Assembly (NCBI GenBank): GCA_934654835.1
Contig: CAKUGY010000020.1
Span: 1-30,567 of the forward strand
DNA from: an uncultured Collinsella sp.
GTDB lineage: Bacteria > Actinomycetota > Coriobacteriia > Coriobacteriales > Coriobacteriaceae
Reading direction: 5' to 3'
DNA length: 30,567 nucleotides
Shown here: positions 9,235 to 15,507 of the stretch, in pieces
Position numbering within the stretch: position 1 is the first letter of the stretch
Layout: every line of letters starts with the position of its first letter
The notes under the pieces: model-generated
The model's database searches: none
Seen by the model: the letters and a program-made list of their open reading frames with translations, nothing else
What the model was told of the DNA's origin: nothing
Made by a program: the position numbers and the translations under genes

Positions 9235-9263
9235 AGTATGACACCTAGGTTTACAGCTGACAA
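9235..9263 (-). promoter_or_regulatory. nadABC-niaR promoter
   Basis: On the minus strand TTGTCA (9258-9263, 5 of 6 to -35) is followed by a 17-bp spacer and CATACT (9235-9240, 4 of 6 to -10). Transcription would start near 9228, giving a leader of about 30 nt before nadA. The -35 box sits in the centre of the palindrome 9241-9284, so a bound repressor would block RNA polymerase. Confidence 0.6.
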
Positions 9264-9284
9264 GACAGCTGTAAACCTAGGTGT
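9241..9284. promoter_or_regulatory. 44-bp palindrome, probable NiaR operator
   Basis: ACACCTAGGTTTACAGCTG (9241-9259), six bases, then its exact reverse complement (9266-9284). On the minus strand the centre reads ACAGCTGTCTTGTCAGCTGT; this layout, two ACA/TGT half-sites around TGTCTTG, resembles NiaR sites as I remember them, which I cannot check here. Position over the -35 box and the presence of niaR in the operon support an operator. The 19-bp arms are longer than one dimer usually needs, so two adjacent dimers or a tetramer may bind. Confidence 0.65.
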
Positions 9285-9492
9285 AAAGTTGAAATAAAGA
9301 TTCAATCTTGGGGCGGGTCCATTTTCGAACTGGCAAACTGAGGATAGTCGAGCTCTCGATAGCGCAGGGGGCATCTTTCGCCACCGCAATACCGCTCGGC
9401 GTGAGTTGCGCACCGTGGGGCGCAAATGGGGTGCACCTCCGTGAGCGGCAAGCGTCCGGTATGGCAAAATCGAGGTACTAAGGGGGCCCGAT

Positions 9493-10215
9493 ATGCTCAA
9501 AATTATCGCTTGCGACGACGATGTCGCTTTTCTAGATAGACTGCACCAGATGATCGACCGCTGGTCGGCCGAGACGGGCACGGCGGTCGACATTGCGCTC
9601 GTCACGCGCGGCGAGGACCTGCTGGCCCGCCATGCTTCATCACGCGCCGATATCATCCTGCTCGACATGATCATGCCGCTCGTCAACGGCATGGACACCG
9701 CGCGCGAGCTGCGTCAATCCGACACCGCTGTACGCCTGGTGTTTTTGACCTCGTCGCCCGAGTTTGCGCTGGAGTCCTACGAGGTCCGCGCCTTCGACTA
9801 CCTGCTCAAGCCCGTAACCTACGAACGCCTGGCGCAGCTGCTCGATGAGCTTTCGAGCATGCGCCCAGCGGCGACCGACGAGCTCGTCATCAAAACGTCT
9901 TTTGGCTACCACGCCCTGCGCCTGTCCGACATCGAATATGCCGAGGCGCGCAACAAGCACGTGGTGTTCCACCTGCGCGACGGGCGCGATATCGAGGCAC
10001 TCGAGCCATTCCGCAGCGTCGAGGACCAACTGGTCCAACACGCGACCTTCTTTAAATGCCACCGCAGCTACCAGGTCAACCTGCGCAACATCGACCACTT
10101 CAACCGCACGGAGATCGTCATGCGCTCGGGTGCGTGCATCCCGTTGGCCCGCAGCTGCAAACAGGGATTCCAGGACGCCTACTTTGCGGCACGGTTCGAG
10201 GGCGGGAGGCGCTAA
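9493..10215 (+). CDS. LytTR-family response regulator
   Basis: 240 residues. Receiver domain about 1-120 with acidic pocket Asp8-10, phospho-acceptor Asp58 (IILLDMIMP) and Lys106 (LLKPV). LytTR DNA-binding domain about 135-235 (DIEYAEARNKHVVFHLRDG, FFKCHRSYQVNLRNI). It belongs to the AgrA/LytR type that controls virulence, cell-envelope or peptide-signalling genes. The ATG overlaps the kinase gene downstream by TAATG. No agrB/agrD-like peptide genes are nearby, so the signal is unknown. AGGGGG lies just upstream of the start; no clear promoter is seen in the 208-bp gap before it. Confidence 0.93.
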   Translation: MLKIIACDDDVAFLDRLHQMIDRWSAETGTAVDIALVTRGEDLLARHASSRADIILLDMIMPLVNGMDTARELRQSDTAVRLVFLTSSPEFALESYEVRAFDYLLKPVTYERLAQLLDELSSMRPAATDELVIKTSFGYHALRLSDIEYAEARNKHVVFHLRDGRDIEALEPFRSVEDQLVQHATFFKCHRSYQVNLRNIDHFNRTEIVMRSGACIPLARSCKQGFQDAYFAARFEGGRR

Positions 10216-11492
10216 TGCTCCCCACGGTCGAAATGGTGCTTTGGGCAATCCACCACGCAACGACCCTACTCTTTGGCGTTTTTGCCTCGGCGGCGCTGTG
10301 CGGCATCGAGATTAACCGCCGCCATTCACTCGAGCTGGTCGTGGTCGGTGCCATAACTGGAACCGCGTTTAGTCTCGCCAACGCCGTCGGCGGCGAGCTA
10401 TTCGCCCGCCAAGCATATCCGCTCATCGTGCATCTACCGCTCATTATCTACCTATGCGTGCGTTATCGCGTGAGCCCGCTACTAACCATGCTGGGCGTCA
10501 CCAGTGCCTACCTGAGCTGCCAGTTCAGCAACTGGATGGGCATCGCCGCGCTCGCCGCCACCGGTTCGCAAATCGCATACTACGTGGCGCGTATTATCAC
10601 CACGGCCGGTGTCTTTGCCGTCCTTTTGCATTGGGCCGGCGACATCGGTCCGCGCCTGGCGATCAAAAGCCGCACCGAGCTAGAAATCTTGCTCATCCTG
10701 CCGCTCGTCTATTACATCTTTGACTACGCCACCAACGTCTACACCACGCTCTTCCATTCCGGCTCCGTGGTAACGGTTGAGTTTTTGGCGTTTGCGCTTT
10801 GTGCGTTCTACCTTATGTTTCTTGCCGTGTATCTACGTGAATACGAGGCGAAGGAAACCGCCGAACGCGAGCGCTGGATGCTCGCGACCCGCGACAACGC
10901 AGCCATCAAAGAGCTCGAGGCCTGGCGCCAATCCGGACGCGAGCTTTCGGTTCTGCGCCATGACATGCGGCACTTCCTGCGCGGCCTTGCGGTTTTGATC
11001 GAAGAGGGTCACATCGTCGAGGCACTCAAGCGCATCGACGATCTCTGCGAGACCAACGACCGCACCGCCGTGCACCGCTACTGCGCCAACGACACGGTCA
11101 ACATCGCACTTTCGTCATTTATCTCGGATATCAATCAACACGACATCACCGCCGACCTGCGCGCCGCCGTGCCCGAGAGCATCCATGTAGCCGACGTCGA
11201 TCTGTTCAGTGTGCTCTCGAATGCCCTGGACAACGCCATCGTCGCCGCAAGTGCCGCTCCCCAGGGCAAGCGGTTCGTCAACCTGGACCTGCGCTACGAG
11301 GACGGGCAGCTGCTGCTTTTGGTCTCCAACACGTTTGACCGTCCGCCGCGCATGGTTGACGGCATGCCCATAGCCCAGCATGCCGGTCATGGCTTTGGAA
11401 CCAAAAGCATTAAGCTTGCCGTCGAGCGCATGAACGGCAACTGCCAGTTCCGCATCAATGGCGATCGATTTGAGCTGCGTGCCGTGATGTAG
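10215..11492 (+). CDS. GHKL sensor histidine kinase (AgrC/HPK10-like)
   Basis: 425 residues from the ATG at 10215. About seven hydrophobic segments between residues 5 and 206 form the membrane sensor. A short cytoplasmic helix leads to the H-box SVLRHDMRHFLRGL with His249, the N-box NALDN (336-340) and the G-box GHGFGTKSI (391-399). The DHp/ATPase arrangement is that of AgrC-like GHKL kinases. It shares 1 nt with the response regulator stop (TAATG) and has GGGAGG upstream, so the pair is one transcription unit. The ligand cannot be read from the sequence. An in-frame extension to 10056 would overlap the regulator gene in another frame and is rejected. Confidence 0.92.
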   Translation: MLPTVEMVLWAIHHATTLLFGVFASAALCGIEINRRHSLELVVVGAITGTAFSLANAVGGELFARQAYPLIVHLPLIIYLCVRYRVSPLLTMLGVTSAYLSCQFSNWMGIAALAATGSQIAYYVARIITTAGVFAVLLHWAGDIGPRLAIKSRTELEILLILPLVYYIFDYATNVYTTLFHSGSVVTVEFLAFALCAFYLMFLAVYLREYEAKETAERERWMLATRDNAAIKELEAWRQSGRELSVLRHDMRHFLRGLAVLIEEGHIVEALKRIDDLCETNDRTAVHRYCANDTVNIALSSFISDINQHDITADLRAAVPESIHVADVDLFSVLSNALDNAIVAASAAPQGKRFVNLDLRYEDGQLLLLVSNTFDRPPRMVDGMPIAQHAGHGFGTKSIKLAVERMNGNCQFRINGDRFELRAVM

Positions 11493-11504
11493 CAGCGCGG
11501 CAAG

Positions 11505-11548
11505 CTGGCGCCACGACCGGTCCGTTAGAGCCGCTTCGCCGGCGCCAG
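11505..11548. terminator. Possible terminator-like hairpin between convergent genes
   Basis: CTGGCGCC (11505-11512) is repeated as its reverse complement at 11541-11548, in the 60 bp between the convergent kinase and hypothetical genes. No T-run is visible, so the assignment is tentative. Confidence 0.3.
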
Positions 11549-11552
11549 TCCG

Positions 11553-12128
11553 CTACAGCGGCGCGGCGGCCGGGGTCAGTTGCTTGATGTAGGCCCACAT
11601 GCGCTGTTTGGCGGCCTTGTCGTTCAACGCCGCCTCAAAACCGTCGAGCGCAAGCACGCGACGGCCCTGCACATGGGCGACCAGACCAGGCTTGAGCATG
11701 GCGGTATCGAAGTCGTCGATTGCCACGAGCATGTCGGCATAGGTCTCGCGCATGGTATCGGCTGCGCGATCGTCGAGCAGCAGCACGGCCTCGGGATCCA
11801 AGGCCTCGAGCGCCTCGCGGAACAGCTCGCACGGCAGGCCATCGCCCGTCGCAACCGTTCCATCGCCCACGCCGGCAACACTTGCCAACACGCAAAAATC
11901 CTCGGGCGCGTAGCCGATGGCACCGAGTGCCTTGCGCAGTGCGGCACCGTCCGGGCCGGCAGCCAGCTCGCCGCCCGCACGCTCAGCCTCATCCAAATCG
12001 CCTTTTACCAGCACAATCGGCGAGCACGCGTTGCCCGCGATGCGCACGCCACGACCTGCGAGCGACGCAAGCTCCTGCTCGGTCGCCTGGGCGATAGCTT
12101 CTTTTTTCTGGCTTTGTGACGTGGGCAT
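11553..12128 (-). CDS. Hypothetical protein
   Basis: 191 residues, not confidently recognised. It is soluble, with no signal peptide or membrane segment, and Ala/Asp/Glu-rich. A motif like GNACSPIVLVKGDLDEAER near residues 31-49, the central LGAIGYAPEDFCVLASV and a C-terminal basic stretch (KAAKQRMWAYIKQL) recall the layout of uracil-DNA-glycosylase-like proteins, but the catalytic motifs of that family are not visible, so this is only a lead. I use the ATG at 12126-12128, which has GGAGAG at the right distance. An ATG at 12156-12158 falls inside a TATAAT-like box and has no ribosome binding site. It stands alone, divergent from thioredoxin. Confidence 0.7.
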   Translation of the reverse strand: MPTSQSQKKEAIAQATEQELASLAGRGVRIAGNACSPIVLVKGDLDEAERAGGELAAGPDGAALRKALGAIGYAPEDFCVLASVAGVGDGTVATGDGLPCELFREALEALDPEAVLLLDDRAADTMRETYADMLVAIDDFDTAMLKPGLVAHVQGRRVLALDGFEAALNDKAAKQRMWAYIKQLTPAAAPL

Positions 12129-12156
12129 GCGCTCTCCAATCGTTTGCGTGCCCACC

Positions 12157-12162
12157 ATTATA
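12157..12162 (-). promoter_or_regulatory. -10 box of the hypothetical gene
   Basis: A perfect TATAAT on the minus strand, about 28 nt before the chosen start codon. No good -35 hexamer is visible at 16-18 bp. Confidence 0.4.
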
Positions 12163-12264
12163 TAAAAGAGCCGCCCGCGAGTGGTTGCTTTGCGGGCCGT
12201 TGGGTATAAGCACGGTCGTACTGAGTTTTACGCGGCCAAGCCGCGTCGCATTATGGAGGTCACC

Positions 12265-12585
12265 ATGGCTGACATTAAGCAGATTACCCCCGAGAACTTC
12301 GATTCCACCGTTAACGACAGCCTTCCCGTGCTGGTTGATTTTTGGGCCCCGTGGTGCGGGCCCTGCCGATCGCTCTCGCCCATCGTGGACGAGGTCGCCG
12401 ACGAGCTGGCCGGCAAGCTTGTCGTCGCCAAGTGCAACGTCGACGACAACCAGGACCTCGCCATGAAGTTTGGCGTCATGAGCATCCCCACGCTGATTGT
12501 CTTTAAGAATGGCGAGGAAATTGACCGCTCGGTTGGCGCGCTGCCCAAGGCAAGGCTGCAGGCGCTGCTGGAGAAGCATCTGTAA
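12265..12585 (+). CDS. trxA: Thioredoxin
   Basis: 106 residues, standard length. The thioredoxin fold is complete with active site FWAPWCGPCRSLSP (redox Cys pair in WCGPC near residue 30) and the cis-proline loop MSIPTLIVFKNGE. A cytoplasmic dithiol reductant for ribonucleotide reductase, peroxiredoxins and similar. The ATG at 12265 has GGAGG upstream; an in-frame TTG at 12181 would add a non-conserved leader. TATAAG at 12205-12210 may be its -10. A strong terminator follows, and no thioredoxin reductase lies beside it. Confidence 0.96.
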   Translation: MADIKQITPENFDSTVNDSLPVLVDFWAPWCGPCRSLSPIVDEVADELAGKLVVAKCNVDDNQDLAMKFGVMSIPTLIVFKNGEEIDRSVGALPKARLQALLEKHL

Positions 12586-12696
12586 TACGCTTGTTACGTA
12601 TCTGCCGTCCATGAGCGGTTTTGCACCGCTCGCCGGAGCGCCAGGTGCAGGGCGCACGACCACGGATAGTATGGTAGACACAAACAGCCCCCAGTG

Positions 12697-12735
12697 AACG
12701 GGTGCGGGTCAGACGGACTCGCACCCGTTTTCTTC
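12697..12735 (+). terminator. Rho-independent terminator after thioredoxin
   Basis: A 14-bp stem with one G-U pair (12697-12710 with 12716-12729) and a 5-nt loop is followed by a T-rich tract (TTTTCTTC). It is oriented for thioredoxin. It also forms the boundary with the accessory operon arriving from the other side, but on that strand no T-run follows the hairpin. Confidence 0.85.
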
Positions 12736-12764
12736 ATTTGCCTAGTCTTTTGCCACAAGATTTG

Positions 12765-13811
12765 TTATGGATTTAAAAACTCAGATCCGATAGCACGTTC
12801 GTAAGACTGGATCGCTTCGGCATTTGCCCTCTCGATATCATTAAGCGGTGATGTCATCGCATCAAATTCCTCAGGCGAGTATATGCCTTCATACCAATCT
12901 TTATTGTCGAAATACTCTTGAATCTTCTCATTCTTGAACTTGCGACCATGGCGTGCATATATTTCGTTTCTTGCCAAGCAAAGCTCCCATGTGCTCATGC
13001 CCATTTCTCTGATCTCCGCCTCGGTATAACGCCGCGAGTCGCTTTCAGAAAGTAAGTATCCGTCTACTGTCGAACTCTTCGCATCACAGTAATAGGAAAA
13101 GCTATCCATAACCTTATGTGATTGACCATCAATATATGAAACGACAACCGTACGGCTATCGCCCGAATCACTACCGAGTGTTGATCGATATGCGAGCTTG
13201 CAAACCCCGTCCGAGCCGACTGCGACGCTCCGAGGGCTGATCGAAGCCTGGCCACCGCTCACCCCTGTTTCTTTAACGACCCAATTCTCTGGCTTTGATA
13301 GCATCCCTTTTGAAGATCCCGTTACCTTAACATTCACCATCATCTCGGGAAACGCGCCTGAATTATTAGATATCACCGTCAATTCTGTTGCGCCTTCACC
13401 ATCATCTGCATCTTCTTCATATGAATTTTCCGGCTCGGCTTCATCGGCATCCGTTTCATATATCGTGCTTTGATGGCTTTGAGCTGATTCCGATGAAAGA
13501 TGACTGCTCCCGGATCGGCTCCAGACGAAATAGCCGCCAACGACGATGACGGCCACCAGACCAATTATCACTATTTTATTTGAATCGAATCCGCCAATTA
13601 ACCCAATTGCCCTTTTACCGAGCTCGTTGCCGGAATCCTCTGCCCCTGCTCTCCCCTTCGCATTTTCTTGGACATCGAATGACATCCGCTCATTCTCTGC
13701 GGTCGGCCGACCTGCATCAGAAGATACTTTCGCAGCACAAAAGGGACAGTAAACCGTCCCTTCTTCTATCTCTGCGTTACATTTGGGACACTTCACTGTC
13801 TCCCCTTTCAA
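12765..13811 (-). CDS. Zinc-ribbon, single-TM, YARHG-domain protein
   Basis: 348 residues from a TTG at 13809-13811; a GTG at 13794-13796, giving MKCPKC..., is the alternative. Seen in order: N-terminal zinc ribbon (Cys8, 11, 22, 25), a basic/acidic linker, one membrane segment (about 79-97), an acidic Ser/Glu-rich spacer (about 98-145), a beta-rich middle domain (about 145-245) and a C-terminal YARHG domain (about 261-345, EIYARHGRKF). The topology implied is zinc ribbon inside, YARHG outside. YARHG domains are found in cell-surface proteins of Gram-positives; their exact role is not settled. Last gene of the Hsp70/FtsK operon, 9 nt after the amidase stop. Probably an envelope component or sensor of that system. 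Confidence 0.8.
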   Translation of the reverse strand: MKGETVKCPKCNAEIEEGTVYCPFCAAKVSSDAGRPTAENERMSFDVQENAKGRAGAEDSGNELGKRAIGLIGGFDSNKIVIIGLVAVIVVGGYFVWSRSGSSHLSSESAQSHQSTIYETDADEAEPENSYEEDADDGEGATELTVISNNSGAFPEMMVNVKVTGSSKGMLSKPENWVVKETGVSGGQASISPRSVAVGSDGVCKLAYRSTLGSDSGDSRTVVVSYIDGQSHKVMDSFSYYCDAKSSTVDGYLLSESDSRRYTEAEIREMGMSTWELCLARNEIYARHGRKFKNEKIQEYFDNKDWYEGIYSPEEFDAMTSPLNDIERANAEAIQSYERAIGSEFLNP

Positions 13812-13820
13812 TCTGCCTTT

Positions 13821-14654
13821 TTATCCATCAACATGACGTCGATATTCTTGATAGTTCGACAGATATGACGAGAATTCCGCCGATGTATCCGAATTTCCCG
13901 TCCGCCACGCCTTGTGGTCGATAATCTGACTCTTGAACCCGTAATATTCATCGATATACGCGATTAGACCGTCGACAGCAATAAGCTGCTCTTCGGGATA
14001 ATCACCCGACCCTCCAACATGGACCATCTCAATCCCAACGGAATATGAGTTCATGCCGTAATCGGGGCAACTTCCCCCTATCGGTAACGTTCCGACCTTG
14101 TCATCTCTCGACTCATCGATTGTTCCATACTGCTCGTTCTTCCCAATATCGCCAAAACCGGCATGGTGCGCGATTTGATCGAGAGGCACACATTGAACGA
14201 TCGACCCATCTTTTCCAACAACAAAATGAGCCGCTACCTTATTGCCGTTGGACTCCCACCAATCGATGACACTTTCAGGGGAAGAATCGCCCTCCGTATC
14301 GTGCAAAACGATGTACTTCTGATATTCGGGACCCTTAGGCCCATGCGCCAAGTCGGCGTAGTACCGTTCTTGAATGCTTAGCTGAAATTCCGAGCTCCCA
14401 TCGATGGACAAAGAGCGGGATTCGCCTTGCTCTACAACCCCTGAAACCGTGTCAGTAACTCTCGCATTGCAGATATCAAGCACATCTCCAACACCATCTG
14501 CACAAGCCACCAGCACGCAATTGCCTCCGCTGGATTTCACGACCTTTCTCACGCCAATACGACCGGCCAGAACAATTCCCAAGCCGAACAAGAAAACGGC
14601 AAGCGCGGAGGCGAGCCCCCACGCCACCCATAAACGCCTAGAGCGAGCTTGCAT
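13821..14654 (-). CDS. Membrane-anchored N-acetylmuramoyl-L-alanine amidase (amidase_2/PGRP fold)
   Basis: 277 residues from the ATG at 14652-14654, overlapping the previous gene by 17 nt. The N terminus has Arg residues followed by a membrane anchor (about 8-30). The amidase_2 domain covers about 113-260 (YIVLHDTEGD, AAHFVVGKDGSIVQCVPL, IAHHAGFG, YSVGIEMVH, IDHKAWRTGNSD). His118, His247 and Asp256 fit the zinc ligands of AmpD-like amidases. It would cleave the bond between MurNAc and the stem peptide outside the membrane. The start is uncertain: no strong ribosome binding site, and a longer frame reaches back to 14792 inside the preceding gene. In the operon it could open the wall locally for the FtsK-linked apparatus, or act as an effector. 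Confidence 0.82.
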   Translation of the reverse strand: MQARSRRLWVAWGLASALAVFLFGLGIVLAGRIGVRKVVKSSGGNCVLVACADGVGDVLDICNARVTDTVSGVVEQGESRSLSIDGSSEFQLSIQERYYADLAHGPKGPEYQKYIVLHDTEGDSSPESVIDWWESNGNKVAAHFVVGKDGSIVQCVPLDQIAHHAGFGDIGKNEQYGTIDESRDDKVGTLPIGGSCPDYGMNSYSVGIEMVHVGGSGDYPEEQLIAVDGLIAYIDEYYGFKSQIIDHKAWRTGNSDTSAEFSSYLSNYQEYRRHVDG

Positions 14655-14901
14655 ACGTACTGACCACGTCGCATGCCGTACTGATAAGGCCACCCGCCTC
14701 GAGCAGCTTTGCCGCTGCCGCCCCAAGCTGCCCAACCGCCTCATTTTGAGCGGTCGAATTTGTTCCTTCCATTGCCGCGTTAAGCATGTCATGCAGCGAA
14801 TCGAGATCGTCCGCCACCGTGGCGCACACGCCTCGCTGCGTCTCCATCTTCGACACCAACGCGTTCAGCTCTGCAACGAGCTGGCCGATGTTCTGACTCA
14901 T
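14638..14901 (-). CDS. Small helical protein, WXG100/ESX-like candidate
   Basis: 87 residues. Two predicted amphipathic helices (about 3-45 and 52-82) are separated by a short turn near GTNS, the size and hairpin layout of WXG100 (EsxA) substrates. It contains no tryptophan at all, so the WXG motif is absent, and no YxxxD/E export signal is evident. No signal peptide. A position two genes downstream of an FtsK/SpoIIIE ATPase and before a cell-wall enzyme supports an ESX-like role, but this is inference from size, helicity and context. AAGGA lies about 8 nt before the ATG. It overlaps the amidase start. Confidence 0.65.
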   Translation of the reverse strand: MSQNIGQLVAELNALVSKMETQRGVCATVADDLDSLHDMLNAAMEGTNSTAQNEAVGQLGAAAAKLLEAGGLISTACDVVSTYASSL

Positions 14902-14919
14902 TTCTGTTCCTTTCCGTTG

Positions 14920-15507
14920 TCACAACAACCCAAATAGCACATTCGCAATAAGCGAAATTGCCCCAATACAGCACGCGCATAGAACCGCCGCCTGAGAAAG
15001 GCAGCCGCCTTTCGACTCCTCGGCCTTAACGGGAAGAGGATCCGGCATCGCCTTCTCTTCTTCCGCCAGAAGACGCTTCCGATCAAGAACCGCCCGTCGA
15101 GCATCCAGTGCATTTGAAGATCGCTGACTCAACTCGTTCACAGACGTATCTTCTTCAATCATCTCGATATAGCAATCGATTTTCTTGATAAGCCCTGATA
15201 ACGAAGAGGCAAGCTCGGCAGCGTCTTCATTCGACTCAATCGGTCTAACCATGTTCGGAAGCGCAACGCCGACGTCCTTTGCGCGACTCCCCTCAAGTCG
15301 TTTAGACAATTGCGAAAAAGCCTCCTGCGCCTGATGCGCCAGGCGATCAATCTCCGTTTTCTTTTTGCCCGCCATGTTCTTCGCAGAGGTCGACTCCCGA
15401 TCCCAACGATCGCACTCCTGCTTAACAAGCTGGGCGCTCGACGCCTCCGATTTCAGAAATCGTTCTGCTTCGGACAGATACCTTTCGTACAAATCATCCC
15501 TGCTCAT
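14920..15507 (-). CDS. Coiled-coil protein with C-terminal membrane anchor
   Basis: 195 residues, not assigned to a family. Long charged helices cover about 1-75 and 95-150 and are rich in Glu, Lys, Arg and Ala. A Pro/Glu linker (about 153-165) is followed by one hydrophobic segment at the very C terminus (about 172-195, with Cys residues in LCACCIGA), the topology of a tail-anchored protein with its coiled coil in the cytoplasm. Its first 14 nt overlap the end of the FtsK gene, and GGAGGAGGGG is a strong ribosome binding site. Since that ATPase has no membrane segment, this protein is a good candidate for docking it to the membrane. Confidence 0.8.
   Translation of the reverse strand: MSRDDLYERYLSEAERFLKSEASSAQLVKQECDRWDRESTSAKNMAGKKKTEIDRLAHQAQEAFSQLSKRLEGSRAKDVGVALPNMVRPIESNEDAAELASSLSGLIKKIDCYIEMIEEDTSVNELSQRSSNALDARRAVLDRKRLLAEEEKAMPDPLPVKAEESKGGCLSQAAVLCACCIGAISLIANVLFGLL

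Noticed and set aside
9054..9698. 214-codon minus-strand frame covering the nadA start and the response regulator start
   Set aside because: It crosses the nadA promoter/operator palindrome and overlaps two well-supported genes; the product is low-complexity.
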